Shown here: piece after piece, positions 35,074 through 44,154 of the stretch
Numbering within the stretch: position 1 is the stretch's first letter
Layout of the letters: every line of letters begins with the position of its first letter
Source of the DNA: Flavobacterium pisciphilum
Lineage (GTDB): Bacteria; Bacteroidota; Bacteroidia; Flavobacteriales; Flavobacteriaceae
DNA length: 64,000 nt
Direction of reading: 5' to 3'
Assembly: GCF_020905345.1 (NCBI RefSeq)
Contig: NZ_JAJJMO010000001.1
Location: 3,038,001-3,102,000, forward strand
The notes under the pieces: model-generated
Seen by the model: the letters and a program-made list of their open reading frames with translations, nothing else
Told to the model about the DNA's origin: nothing
Databases searched by the model: none
Made by a program: the position numbers and the translations under genes

Positions 35074-36126
35074 TTAAATAGATTGAAACTTGTAAATTGT
35101 TTTATGGTAGTATTTGTCTTCTTTTCTTAGTATTGAATTTGGGAAGTCATTTTGGTTTGGTGCATCAGGATAATTTTGTGCTTCAAAACAAATACCACTT
35201 AAAGGATGGTAACTAACGTTCTCTTTTCCTTTGACTTTATCGAAACAGTTACCACCTACGAATACATGAACACTTGGCTGATTGGTATAAACAGTCATTC
35301 GCAATCCGTTTGTTGGACTATAAAGAGCGGCAGCAATATCATTTTTGGTTTCTATTATAAATGAATCATCAATATTAGAAGGACAGTTTGCAGGCGTTCT
35401 AAAATCGAATGGATGGTTTAGAAGATTTAATACATTTCCTGTTGGGATGTTCTCAGATGTTGCTTCTAATATTTTATCTGAGTTCACAATCATTTCTTGA
35501 TCAGCAACACTCGAATCATGTCCGTTAAGATTGAAATAACTATGATTGGTTAAATTTATAATTGTATCAGCTGTTGTAGTTGCATGGTATTCTAATTGTA
35601 ACTCGTTGTCTTCAGATAATGTATATGTTAAGCTTACGGATAAATCTCCGGGATAGTTTTCTTCAGTAGCGTGGCTTAAAAGAGTCATTGTTATTGACGG
35701 ATTTTCGCCATCAGTAATTGTTTCAACTTCCCATTTTTTTTGAGAAAAACCGACAATTCCACCATGAATAGAATGATTGTCATTATTCTTGTTTAAAAGA
35801 TATGTTTTATCATTTAGGGTAAAAGTTCCGTTGTTTATTCTGCCAGCATAACGACCTATTGTAGCACCAAAATAAGGAGCACTAGATAAAGAATAGGATT
35901 CTATGTATTTTTCCAAACTATCAAAACCTAAAACTACATCTATAAGCTCTCCATTTTCAAGTGGAATCATTAAAGAAGTTACAGTTGCCCCATAGTCGAT
36001 AATGGTAGCTTGCATGCCGTTTTTGTTAGTCAATTTATAAGAATGAATAGCGTTGTTGTCAGGCAATATACCAAAGAATTCTCTTGTGTTTATATCTGTA
36101 AAATGTGATTTGTGTTTAATTTTCAT
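35074..36126 (-). CDS. galM: Aldose 1-epimerase (galactose mutarotase)
   Basis: A 350-aa enzyme. The start at 36126 is chosen because the longer frame would cross the promoter region and lacks homology. Motifs: GRYAGRINNGTFTL, HSIHGG, the catalytic His in NLTNHSYFNL and catalytic Glu in GICFEAQNYPDAPN. It interconverts alpha and beta anomers of aldohexoses in the cytoplasm. With the symporter 48 bp downstream it forms a sugar uptake unit under the divergent GntR protein. Confidence 0.92.
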   Translation of the reverse strand: MKIKHKSHFTDINTREFFGILPDNNAIHSYKLTNKNGMQATIIDYGATVTSLMIPLENGELIDVVLGFDSLEKYIESYSLSSAPYFGATIGRYAGRINNGTFTLNDKTYLLNKNNDNHSIHGGIVGFSQKKWEVETITDGENPSITMTLLSHATEENYPGDLSVSLTYTLSEDNELQLEYHATTTADTIINLTNHSYFNLNGHDSSVADQEMIVNSDKILEATSENIPTGNVLNLLNHPFDFRTPANCPSNIDDSFIIETKNDIAAALYSPTNGLRMTVYTNQPSVHVFVGGNCFDKVKGKENVSYHPLSGICFEAQNYPDAPNQNDFPNSILRKEDKYYHKTIYKFQSI

Positions 36127-36228
36127 TATTTTTTTGTGAAAAATGAAATTCAAAAATATGTATATATTGACATGATTCATACCAGCACCTACCAGTTTTT
36201 TGTATATTGCATAAAAACCAAACCATTT
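36127..36228. promoter_or_regulatory. Divergent promoter/operator region of galM-symporter and gntR
   Basis: TATTTTTG on the minus strand (36158-36151) fits the -7 box for galM. Between the two genes TACCAGCACCTACCAG repeats a TACCAG unit (about 36180-36195), and TATGTATATATTGACAT and TGTATATTGCATA are near-symmetric. These are candidate sites for the adjacent GntR-family regulator; the exact operator is not determined. Confidence 0.5.
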
Positions 36229-37227
36229 ATGAATATAATTTCTATCCAAAATAATCTAGGTATCCCAAAATACAAACAAATTATTGCTTCAATCGAGAGT
36301 AGCATCAATAAGAAAAACCTAAAGAAAGGGGACAGATTGCCATCGGTTAATAAAGTATGTTTGGCTTTTAATTTATCGAGAGATACCGTTTTGCAAGCAT
36401 ACGATGAATTAAAAAAAAGAGGTATTATTTATGCCATACCAGGAAAGGGATATTACATTAAAAGTGTTGAAATCACAATAAAAGAGAGGGTTTTTCTGCT
36501 TTTTGATGAGCTCAATAATTTTAAAGAAGATATTTATATTTCCTTTCTAAGAAATATAGGAGAAGAGGTACAGGTTGATATCTTTTTTTATTATTTTAAT
36601 ACAAAGGTCTTTAAGAAATTGATAAATGACAATAATGGAGCATACACCAAATATGTAATCATGCCAACTGATTTGGCCGATGCCGCTTCATGTATAAATA
36701 CCCTACCAGTAAATGAAGTTTATATTTTGGATCAGACTAGTGAAGCTTTAAAAACATATCCATCAGTCTGCCAGAATTTTCCAAAAGATATTTATGATGC
36801 GTTAGTAAAAGGAAAGCCTAAGCTAGATAAATACAATAAGCTTATTATGATTTTTCCAGGATTTAGAGAGCCTTTAGGAATGAAAGTGGGGTTTTTGAAT
36901 TTTTGTAATGATTTTTCTTTTGAGAATGAAGTGATTACTGAGTTTAGAGAGCGAGAAGTAAAAGTTGGAGAAGTGTATATAATTCCAAATGATAGAGATT
37001 TGGTTCGGGTTATCGAAAAATCCAAGCGCCAAGATTTAAAGCTGGGGGTCGATTTTGGAATTATTTCATATAATGAAACACCATTAAAAAAAGTGGTAGA
37101 AAATGGAATAACAACTATTTCAACAAACTTTGAAGAAATGGGAAAAATTATGGCAAAGATGGTTTTGTCAGGAAAGAAACAAAATATTGAAAACAAGTCT
37201 TCTTTAATTATGCGGAATTCGTTGTAA
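36229..37227 (+). CDS. GntR-family transcriptional regulator with sugar-binding-type domain
   Basis: A 332-aa regulator from the ATG at 36229. Residues 5-75 form a GntR winged helix (KGDRLPSVNKVCLAFNLSRDTVLQAYDELKKRGIIYA). The rest resembles a LacI/periplasmic-binding-protein fold, ending in GITTISTNFEEMGKIMAKMVLSG, instead of the usual GntR effector domains. This type occurs in Bacteroidota sugar loci. It is divergent from galM and the symporter and most likely controls them in response to the transported sugar. Confidence 0.85.
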   Translation: MNIISIQNNLGIPKYKQIIASIESSINKKNLKKGDRLPSVNKVCLAFNLSRDTVLQAYDELKKRGIIYAIPGKGYYIKSVEITIKERVFLLFDELNNFKEDIYISFLRNIGEEVQVDIFFYYFNTKVFKKLINDNNGAYTKYVIMPTDLADAASCINTLPVNEVYILDQTSEALKTYPSVCQNFPKDIYDALVKGKPKLDKYNKLIMIFPGFREPLGMKVGFLNFCNDFSFENEVITEFREREVKVGEVYIIPNDRDLVRVIEKSKRQDLKLGVDFGIISYNETPLKKVVENGITTISTNFEEMGKIMAKMVLSGKKQNIENKSSLIMRNSL

Positions 37228-37255
37228 TTAGAAGTTTTATAAAATTAATAGATAT

Positions 37256-37714
37256 ATGGGATTTAAACATTTATTCAAAGCTGAGGTCAAATGGGCATCT
37301 AATACAAGCGACAAGCGACATAATTCTAAAAATCATGAAATTGTGATTGAGGGCAAACCTATTTTGAGTGTCTCAGCTGCAAAAGCTTTTAAAGGCGACC
37401 CAGAGTTATACAATCCTGAAGATATGTTACTGAGTAGTCTTGTTTCTTGTCACATGATGTCGTATTTCTATGTTTGTAGTCAGAATGGGATTGAGGTGCT
37501 TACTTATTCAGATAATGCAGAGGCTAATCTAGAAGTTGAGTTTGATGGAAGTGGGCGCTTTACTGAAGTTCGATTAAATCCAAAAGTTACGATTGCCAAT
37601 TCAGATAAAATTGAACTTGCATTGGAGTTACACAAAAAAGCAAATCAATTATGTTTTATAGCCAATTCATGTAATTTTCCGATTTTGCATAATCCAACAT
37701 GTGAAGCAGTTTAA
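37256..37714 (+). CDS. OsmC-family protein
   Basis: A 152-aa OsmC fold protein with the two redox cysteines: C65 in LVSCHMMSYFY and a second in CFIANSCNFPI near residue 140. OsmC/Ohr proteins reduce organic or inorganic hydroperoxides. It starts 28 bp after gntR and may share its transcript, without obvious functional link. A bidirectional terminator follows. Confidence 0.88.
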   Translation: MGFKHLFKAEVKWASNTSDKRHNSKNHEIVIEGKPILSVSAAKAFKGDPELYNPEDMLLSSLVSCHMMSYFYVCSQNGIEVLTYSDNAEANLEVEFDGSGRFTEVRLNPKVTIANSDKIELALELHKKANQLCFIANSCNFPILHNPTCEAV

Positions 37715-37729
37715 ATTGGTATAAAATAA

Positions 37730-37763
37730 AAATCCGTCGAGTAGAAGTATACAAGACGGATTT
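37730..37763. terminator. Bidirectional terminator between osmC and pyk
   Basis: AAATCCGTC (37730-37738) pairs with GACGGATTT (37755-37763) between convergent genes. Confidence 0.8.
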
Positions 37764-37786
37764 AATATTTTGATAAGAAAGTAAAT

Positions 37787-39217
37787 TTACTCTATTTCAG
37801 AAACTCTTACGGTATTAACCATTCCTTTATCTTTAATAGGCATTGCTGCTAAGTTGATTAAGTAATCTCCTTTTACAACATATCCTTTATCTTTTACGAT
37901 TTGATTTACATCAGTTACAGTATCATCTGTACTTACATCTTTATCATAGTAATATGATTTAACTCCCCATAAAAGACTTAATTGAGTTAAGATTCTTTTG
38001 TTAGAAGTAAATACTAAAATATGAGCAGATGGTCTCCAAGCCGAAATTTGGAAAGCCGTATATCCACTATTTGTAAGTGTGCAAATAGCTTTAGCTTTTA
38101 TAGTATTAGCCATAATAGCTGCTTGCTGACAAATTGTTTTAGTGATAAAACGATTTGTTTTAATTTGCGGCGTATTTTGTGGAACATGAATTAGCGGAGA
38201 GTCTTCAACAGCTTCGATAATTTGTGTCATTTTTTGAATAACTTGAACTGGGTAGTTTCCTGCAGCAGTTTCACCAGAAAGCATTACAGCATCAGCACCA
38301 TCCATAACAGAGTTAGCAACGTCATTTACTTCAGCACGAGTAGGTGTTAAGCTAGTGATCATTGTTTCCATCATTTGTGTTGCCACGATTACTGGAATAC
38401 GAGCAGTTTTTGCTCTACGGATTAATTCTTTTTGAACCAATGGTACTTCATGAGCAGGAAGTTCAACTCCTAAATCTCCACGAGCAACCATTAAAGCGTC
38501 ACAATAAGCAACGATTTTGTCCATGTTCTCTAATGCCTCAGGCATTTCGATTTTAGCAACGATTGGAATTTTAACATCCGAGTGTTTTGCAATTAACTCT
38601 TGTAAATCTTGTAAGTCACGTGGTGTTTTTACAAATGAAAGAGCAATCCAGTCTACTTTTTGTTCAATAGCAAAAATTGCATCAGCAATATCTTTCTCAG
38701 TTAATGCAGGTAAAGATATTTTAGTATTAGGAAGGTTAACTCCTTTTTTAGATTTTAGTTCACCACCTTGAATAACAACAGCAGTAACCTCAGATTTTTT
38801 GTCTGTTGTAAGGATTTCAAAGATAAGTTTTCCGTCATCAAGTAAAATACGCTCTCCAGGATTTACATCATTTGGAAAGTTTTGGTACTTCATGAAAACT
38901 TTTTTTGCAGTACCGATAATATCTTCTGCAGTAGTAAAAGTGATTACATCACCATCGTTTACTACAACTCCTTCTTCCATTACTCCTACGCGAAGTTTAG
39001 GACCTTGTAAATCTCCAAGTATAGCTGTGGTATAACCAAACTCTTCGTTAAGTCCTCTAATGATATTGATTTTCTCTTTTACACCTTCGTAATCTGCATG
39101 CGAAAAATTAACTCTAAATACGTTCACACCTGCTTCGATCATGTCTTTTATGATCTCTCTAGTACCACATGCAGGGCCAAGTGTGGCTACAATTTTGGTT
39201 TTTTTGTTTGTAAGCAT
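37787..39217 (-). CDS. pyk: Pyruvate kinase
   Basis: A 476-aa glycolytic enzyme of standard length. It has the N-terminal TKIVATLGPACGTRE with FRVNFSHADYE, the active-site signature IPIVAKIEMPEALEN with the catalytic Lys, MVARGDLGVELP, and the C-terminal regulatory-type domain. It converts phosphoenolpyruvate and ADP to pyruvate and ATP. The start lies 5 bp after the stop of the IPExxxVDY gene, so they form one operon. Confidence 0.97.
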   Translation of the reverse strand: MLTNKKTKIVATLGPACGTREIIKDMIEAGVNVFRVNFSHADYEGVKEKINIIRGLNEEFGYTTAILGDLQGPKLRVGVMEEGVVVNDGDVITFTTAEDIIGTAKKVFMKYQNFPNDVNPGERILLDDGKLIFEILTTDKKSEVTAVVIQGGELKSKKGVNLPNTKISLPALTEKDIADAIFAIEQKVDWIALSFVKTPRDLQDLQELIAKHSDVKIPIVAKIEMPEALENMDKIVAYCDALMVARGDLGVELPAHEVPLVQKELIRRAKTARIPVIVATQMMETMITSLTPTRAEVNDVANSVMDGADAVMLSGETAAGNYPVQVIQKMTQIIEAVEDSPLIHVPQNTPQIKTNRFITKTICQQAAIMANTIKAKAICTLTNSGYTAFQISAWRPSAHILVFTSNKRILTQLSLLWGVKSYYYDKDVSTDDTVTDVNQIVKDKGYVVKGDYLINLAAMPIKDKGMVNTVRVSEIE

Positions 39218-39222
39218 TTCTA

Positions 39223-39711
39223 TTAAAAAATTAAATTGTTTTTTGATTTTATTTTATTTGTATCAACTATATAAACCGTTGAGATAGTGTCAATGGCATT
39301 TAATATTTGTTGTATTTTTAATATATCGAAAGCTTCCTCACTCTTTTCAATTTTTAAAAAATAATCAACCTTTTTGAACTCAGGTAGTAAATATACTTTT
39401 GTGGCTACTTCCATTGAAGTATCTGAAAATAAATCTTGATTGTCATTTGGTGAATTTTGAATGACTTCGTTTTTATTCTGAATCAAATCCCAATAAAGTT
39501 CTTTTTCTTCATCATAATAATCAAATCGTGAAAAATGAGTCTCACCTTCTTTCACATTAATTTGAATTTCATTTTTACTTTTACTTAAAAGAACTGGGAA
39601 GTTTTGATTGATAAAATAAGCCAATCTATAATCTTCCATTGAAGTATGTATGGCAATCAAATTATAATCAATTTCATCAAATTCGCCTAATTCTAATTTA
39701 TGAATAGCCAT
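39223..39711 (-). CDS. IPExxxVDY family protein
   Basis: A 162-aa protein of a family restricted to Bacteroidota and named from its motif, here LPEFKKVDYFLKIE near residue 115 (Leu replaces the Ile). It contains an acidic N-terminal half and no membrane segment. The family's function is unknown, but it is regularly encoded between rnc and pyk, as here. Confidence 0.88.
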   Translation of the reverse strand: MAIHKLELGEFDEIDYNLIAIHTSMEDYRLAYFINQNFPVLLSKSKNEIQINVKEGETHFSRFDYYDEEKELYWDLIQNKNEVIQNSPNDNQDLFSDTSMEVATKVYLLPEFKKVDYFLKIEKSEEAFDILKIQQILNAIDTISTVYIVDTNKIKSKNNLIF

Positions 39712-39825
39712 TTCCTGAAAAAATAAGTTGTAAATATACTATTTCTATTGCTGGTTCAATAGTTAAGATTGGTATGTTTTTGTTAATTTATAAACGAAAA
39801 CGATATAGTTTTAAGAAAATCGAGT

Positions 39826-40581
39826 TTATTTCTTGTCCATTTTTTCTTGAAAAGCAAAATACGCACGTTGAGATGCCTTTTCTTCAGCTTTCTTTTTGGA
39901 AGTTGCTCGTGCTCTTGCGACTACTTTATCATCGATGCTTAATTTGACACCAAATAAACGTTCGCCGCCAATACCATTATCCTCAAAAATATCGTAATGA
40001 AATATCTTTTTTTCTTTCTGGCACCATTCAATCACTAAGCTTTTGTAGCTTATTACTTTACCCTCTAGACGGGTAATATCTACATACGGGCTAATTACGC
40101 TATTTTGAATAAATTTTTCACAATAAGAGTAACCTCTGTCTAAGTAAATGGCTCCGATAAGTGATTCGAAGATGTTACCATGAATGTTTTCTCCAAAATG
40201 TTGAAGTGGCACTTTGCTTTCTATAAACTGAACCAGATTTAAATCCTTTCCAAGGTCGTTTAAGTGTTCTCTACTTACGATTTTAGAACGCATTTTGGTT
40301 AAGTAACCCTCGTCACCAGAAGGGGCTTTATTGAATAAATGTGCAGCAATTACAGCACTTAACATCGCATCACCTAGAAATTCTAGACGTTCGTAGTTAA
40401 TAGGATTTCCGTTTTCATCCAGTCGATTAGAAGAGCGATGTGTAAAGGCTTTCTTGTAAAATTGAATTGAAATTGGCGGGAATCCAAGTATTTTTTGAAT
40501 AGAATCAAAAAAAATCCCGTCTTCTTGAGAACGGGATTTTGAAAATATTTTTTTGAAAATACTCATAAGAAAATTAGTCAA
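39826..40581 (-). CDS. rnc: Ribonuclease III
   Basis: A 251-aa enzyme with the RNase III signature ERLEFLGDAMLSAV (about 68), a second acidic motif IFESLIGAIYLD and a C-terminal double-stranded RNA-binding domain with KKKAEEKASQRA. It processes rRNA and structured RNAs. An N-terminal extension of about 25 residues before the nuclease domain is present. Its start overlaps fabF by 8 bp. Confidence 0.96.
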   Translation of the reverse strand: MTNFLMSIFKKIFSKSRSQEDGIFFDSIQKILGFPPISIQFYKKAFTHRSSNRLDENGNPINYERLEFLGDAMLSAVIAAHLFNKAPSGDEGYLTKMRSKIVSREHLNDLGKDLNLVQFIESKVPLQHFGENIHGNIFESLIGAIYLDRGYSYCEKFIQNSVISPYVDITRLEGKVISYKSLVIEWCQKEKKIFHYDIFEDNGIGGERLFGVKLSIDDKVVARARATSKKKAEEKASQRAYFAFQEKMDKK

Positions 40582-41827
40582 CTAATTTTTTAAACAAAAC
40601 ACAAGCATTGTGACCTCCAAAACCGAAAGTGTTACTCATAGCAACATTAACTTCTCTTTGTTGAGGTTTGTTTAGTGTTAAATTTAATGAAGGATCTATT
40701 TTCTCATCAGCAACCGTATGATTGATTGTTGGAGGAACAAGACTATGTTTCATAGCTAGGATAGAAGCAATTGCTTCGATAGCACCAGCAGCACCAAGTA
40801 AGTGTCCTGTCATAGATTTAGTAGAGTTGATGTTGATGTTTTTAGCATGATCTCCAAAAACTGCACTAATCGCTTTTAATTCGGCAACGTCTCCAAGTGG
40901 AGTAGATGTACCATGCGTATTAATGTGATCAATATCTTCAGGTTTCATACCAGCATCACGTAATGTGTTTTTCATTACAGCAATAACTCCAATTCCTTCT
41001 GGATGTGGTGCTGTTAAGTGGTAAGCATCAGATGACATTCCGCCTCCGCCAATTTCGCAATATATTTTTGCTCCACGTGCTTTTGCATGTTCGTAATCTT
41101 CAAGTACTAATGCACCAGCTCCTTCACCTAAAACAAAACCATCACGAGTAGCATCAAAAGGTCTTGAAGCAGTCTCAGGGCTTTCGTTTCTAGTTGATAA
41201 AGCATGCATAGAGTTAAAACCTCCCATTCCAGCAATTGTAATAGCTGCTTCAGATCCACCAGAGATGATAACATCACACATTCCTAAACGAATGTAGTTG
41301 AAAGCATCAATAAGTGCATTAGCAGAAGAAGCACAAGCTGAAACAGTTGTGTAATTTGGTCCCATATAACCATTTCTCATAGAAATGTGTGCAGGTGCAA
41401 TATCAGCAATCATTTTTGGGATGAAAAATGGGTTGAATTTTGGTGTTCCGTCTCCTTTACCATAGTAAAGAACTTCTTCTTGAAAAGTTTCTAAACCACC
41501 AATTCCAGCTCCCCAAATAACACCAACTCTTTGTTTGTCGATATTGTCATCTGTAAGACCAGCATCTTTAATAGCTTCGTCACTTGCAGCAACAGCGTAT
41601 TGTGCAAATTTATCTAGTCTACGAGATTCTTTACGATCCATAAAATCTTCAATGTTGAAGTTTTTTACTTCACAGGCAAATTTCGTTTTATGTTTCTCTG
41701 TATCGTAATACGTTATTGGGGCAGCACCGCTAACTCCATTAATAAGCGCATTCCAATATTCCTGAATGTTATTCCCAATAGGGGTAAGTGCGCCTAATCC
41801 TGTTACAACAACTCGCCTTAATACCAT
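40574..41827 (-). CDS. fabF: 3-oxoacyl-ACP synthase II (primary fatty acid synthesis)
   Basis: A 417-aa FabF of standard length with C165 in VSACASSANALID, the histidines in NTHGTSTPLGD and KSMTGHLLGAAG. It elongates fatty acids with AcpP, whose gene lies 192 bp upstream. This acpP-fabF-rnc order is the conserved primary-metabolism set and helps separate it from the pigment ketosynthases. Confidence 0.97.
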   Translation of the reverse strand: MVLRRVVVTGLGALTPIGNNIQEYWNALINGVSGAAPITYYDTEKHKTKFACEVKNFNIEDFMDRKESRRLDKFAQYAVAASDEAIKDAGLTDDNIDKQRVGVIWGAGIGGLETFQEEVLYYGKGDGTPKFNPFFIPKMIADIAPAHISMRNGYMGPNYTTVSACASSANALIDAFNYIRLGMCDVIISGGSEAAITIAGMGGFNSMHALSTRNESPETASRPFDATRDGFVLGEGAGALVLEDYEHAKARGAKIYCEIGGGGMSSDAYHLTAPHPEGIGVIAVMKNTLRDAGMKPEDIDHINTHGTSTPLGDVAELKAISAVFGDHAKNININSTKSMTGHLLGAAGAIEAIASILAMKHSLVPPTINHTVADEKIDPSLNLTLNKPQQREVNVAMSNTFGFGGHNACVLFKKLVD

Positions 41828-41975
41828 AAATAATGTGTTTTATTAGCTTTAAACAAATAAAACCCACGCTTTCTTGATTGTATTATATTACAAAAGAGCC
41901 ATGGGTATTACAATATAAATATATTTTTTTGATTGAAAATCAACCCAAAATTTAAATTTTTATAAAAAATAATAA

Positions 41976-42011
41976 CACCCGACCTTTTATAGTTTATAAA
42001 AAAATCGGGTG
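41976..42011 (-). terminator. Hairpin between acpP and fabF
   Basis: CACCCGA (41976-41982) pairs with TCGGGTG (42005-42011) just after the acpP stop. On the minus strand it would end or attenuate acpP transcripts, allowing more ACP than FabF to be made. Confidence 0.6.
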
Positions 42012-42019
42012 GGAATTTA

Positions 42020-42256
42020 TTATTTTTTAGCTTCTTCGATGTAAGAAATAGCTTGACCAACAGTAGCAATGTTTTCTGCTTGATCGTCTGGAATTTGAAT
42101 ATCAAATTCTTTTTCGAATTCCATAATAAGCTCAACAGTGTCTAATGAGTCAGCTCCTAAATCATTAGTGAAGCTTGCTTCTGTTACAACTTCGTTTTCG
42201 TCAACACCTAATTTGTCTACGATAATCGCTTTTACTCTTGATGCAATGTCTGACAT
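42020..42256 (-). CDS. acpP: Acyl carrier protein (primary)
   Basis: A 78-aa AcpP with Ser37 in [16 protein letters not shown], the classic attachment motif. It is the carrier for fatty acid synthesis. A -7 box TATTTTTG lies about 31 bp upstream. Confidence 0.97.
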   Translation of the reverse strand: MSDIASRVKAIIVDKLGVDENEVVTEASFTNDLGADSLDTVELIMEFEKEFDIQIPDDQAENIATVGQAISYIEEAKK

Positions 42257-42286
42257 AATCTTTAATTTTAGAATTTAATTTGTTGG

Positions 42287-42294
42287 CAAAAATA
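42287..42294 (-). promoter_or_regulatory. Candidate acpP promoter -7 box
   Basis: TATTTTTG on the minus strand, 31 bp upstream of the acpP ATG; no good -33 element seen. Confidence 0.45.
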
Positions 42295-42431
42295 AAAAAC
42301 TTTATTTTAAAACCACGATTTAGTTAATAAATGTAACACTAATTTATAAAATTTATTTCAACAAAGGGGTTGGAATGTTATTTAATTTGGTTTTTTATTC
42401 CGTTTTTTGCAAAAAATAAATTGATTCTACT

Positions 42432-43001
42432 ATGAAAAAAATAATCGTTTTTGCTTCAGGTTCAGGGAGTAACGCCGAAAACATAATAAAATATTTTGCT
42501 GAGACACAAATTGCAAATGTGGTTTCTGTGTTTACCAATAACGCTAATGCGAAAGTAATTGAAAGAGCCAAAAAGTACCATGTAGAGGTCGAAATTTTTA
42601 CTAAAACAGAATTAATTGAAAGTAATGTATTACAAAAAGTAAAATTAATTGATCCCGATTTGATTATTTTGGCTGGTTTCTTGCTTCAATTCCCAAAACA
42701 CATTATCGAGGCATATCCTAATAAAATAATTAACATACATCCAGCATTATTACCTAATTATGGAGGCAAGGGAATGTATGGAATGCACATTCACAGGGCA
42801 ATAGTTGAAAATAAAGAAAAAGAGACCGGAATAAGCATTCATTATGTAAATGAGAATTATGATGAAGGAGCAATTATTTTTCAGGAAAAAGTAGCTTTAT
42901 CAGATACAGATACAGCAGAGGATGTAGCAGCTAAAATTCATGAGTTAGAACAAAAGCATTTCCCAGAAGTGATTCATAGATTGATAGCGTCTCTGGATTA
43001 G
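42432..43001 (+). CDS. purN: Phosphoribosylglycinamide formyltransferase
   Basis: A 189-aa enzyme with GSGSNAENI at the N-terminus, INIHPALLPNYGGKGMYG containing the catalytic Asn and His, and NYDEGAIIFQ with the catalytic Asp. It formylates GAR in purine synthesis. It is divergent from acpP, the arrangement found in many Bacteroidota. Confidence 0.95.
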   Translation: MKKIIVFASGSGSNAENIIKYFAETQIANVVSVFTNNANAKVIERAKKYHVEVEIFTKTELIESNVLQKVKLIDPDLIILAGFLLQFPKHIIEAYPNKIINIHPALLPNYGGKGMYGMHIHRAIVENKEKETGISIHYVNENYDEGAIIFQEKVALSDTDTAEDVAAKIHELEQKHFPEVIHRLIASLD

Positions 43002-43082
43002 TTAGGTTTTTTTAGATAGTTTGATTAATTTCTGTGAAGTAAAAGTATTTCATGAAGTTTCTCGTTGTCTAATTATTTAAGA

Positions 43083-43127
43083 ATCTATGTAGTCTAAATG
43101 TCTAGGCAAGTCTAATTAATCTAAGCA
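43083..43127. repeat. Phased TCTA repeat array before rnhA
   Basis: TCTA occurs five times at about 9-11 bp spacing (TCTATGTAGTCTAAATGTCT and onward). It closely follows the array at 12222-12262 in spacing and wording and ends directly before the rnhA start. A dispersed intergenic repeat is indicated. Confidence 0.6.
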
Positions 43128-43135
43128 TTTTAAAA

Positions 43136-43615
43136 ATGGAACACGAAGTACATATATATACAGATGGTGCGGCTAAGGGAAATCCTGGCAATGGAGGATA
43201 TGGTGTGGTTATGGAATTGGTAGGAACACCACACAAGAAGGAATATTATGAAGGATTCCGTTTAACAACAAATAATAGAATGGAGCTTTTGGCAGTAATA
43301 GTAGGTTTAGAAAAACTTAAAAAGCCAAACATGAAAGTTCTTGTTATTTCGGATTCGAAATATGTAGTAGATTCCGTTTTAAAAAAATGGGTTTTTGGTT
43401 GGGAGAAGAAAAAATTTGTTGGTAGAAAAAACCCCGATTTATGGAAACGTTTTCTAATTGTTTATAGAAAACATCAGGTAGATTTTAAATGGATAAAAGG
43501 ACACAATAATCACCCTCAAAACGAACGTTGTGATGAATTAGCTGTTATGGCTTCAATGCAAAAACAACTGTCTATAGATGCTTACTACGAGAATGTAGGT
43601 TCTAAAGAAGCATAA
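43136..43615 (+). CDS. rnhA: Ribonuclease HI
   Basis: A 159-aa enzyme with the acidic active site: D11 in IYTDGAAKGNPGNGG, the Glu in NNRMELLAVI, the Asp in VISDSKYVVDSV and the later NERCDELA. It has the basic handle region (WVFGWEKKKFVGRKN). It degrades RNA in RNA-DNA hybrids. It ends at a strong bidirectional terminator. Confidence 0.95.
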   Translation: MEHEVHIYTDGAAKGNPGNGGYGVVMELVGTPHKKEYYEGFRLTTNNRMELLAVIVGLEKLKKPNMKVLVISDSKYVVDSVLKKWVFGWEKKKFVGRKNPDLWKRFLIVYRKHQVDFKWIKGHNNHPQNERCDELAVMASMQKQLSIDAYYENVGSKEA

Positions 43616-43622
43616 AAAAACA

Positions 43623-43652
43623 ACGTCCCTAAAAAATATTTCTTAGGGACGT
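43623..43652. terminator. Bidirectional terminator after rnhA
   Basis: ACGTCCCTAA (43623-43632) pairs with TTAGGGACGT (43643-43652) between convergent genes. Confidence 0.88.
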
Positions 43653-43676
43653 GTTTTATAATAATTAAGATAGAGT

Positions 43677-44024
43677 TTAATCTTTGTCTAAATCTTTGGA
43701 TTTGTTAAATCCTATAAGTAAACCAAGTCCAGCTATAGTAAAAATAGTAGCAGGGTATACAGCACCATCTTGAAGAGAGGTATAAGTTGTAATAAGTAAA
43801 GCTACAAAAATTCCTATTCCACTACCTATTAGCAAGAAGGCAAAATTTAAAACAAGTACTTTCCATATAGGAGTATTACTGTTTTTACCTTTCATAAAAA
43901 TACTGGCATCTACGCCCTTTTCTATAAGAGCTAAACGTTCTCTGTTTCTAGTAGAGTAAATAAGATAGACAATTCCAAAGATCATAAGGAAAAGACTAAT
44001 TGGTATTAAAATTTGTGGACCCAT
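43677..44024 (-). CDS. DUF6249-like small membrane protein (115 aa)
   Basis: Three hydrophobic helices (about residues 3-23, 55-78 and 89-105) with a cytoplasmic loop containing RNRERLALIEKGVDASIFM. This loop pattern is typical of small Bacteroidota membrane proteins encoded beside an ECF sigma factor (DUF6249). The function is unknown. It is divergent from the sigma factor across a long palindrome, so the two are probably regulated together. Confidence 0.75.
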   Translation of the reverse strand: MGPQILIPISLFLMIFGIVYLIYSTRNRERLALIEKGVDASIFMKGKNSNTPIWKVLVLNFAFLLIGSGIGIFVALLITTYTSLQDGAVYPATIFTIAGLGLLIGFNKSKDLDKD

Positions 44025-44047
44025 AATTTTTTTAATTTAATTGATTG

Positions 44048-44154
44048 ATATTCCATATGACGAAAGAGGTTTAGCGAAGGTTACACATTTTGCTAAAATA
44101 TTTTTTTTAATTTAGTTGTAACCTTAATGAGGTTGTCGTCGTCATATGGAATAT
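44048..44154. promoter_or_regulatory. Long nested palindrome between the DUF6249 gene and the ECF sigma gene
   Basis: A perfect 16-bp inverted repeat (ATATTCCATATGACGA at 44048-44063 and its complement at 44139-44154) encloses a second 9-bp one (AAGGTTACA at 44077-44085, TGTAACCTT at 44117-44125). Both share the same centre near 44101. The right outer arm overlaps the sigma factor start codon. Likely a regulatory site for the divergent pair. Confidence 0.65.

Noticed and set aside
41908..42135. 75-aa frame overlapping acpP
   Set aside because: Lies in another frame of acpP and its downstream spacer; low-complexity Lys/Phe/Ile composition.
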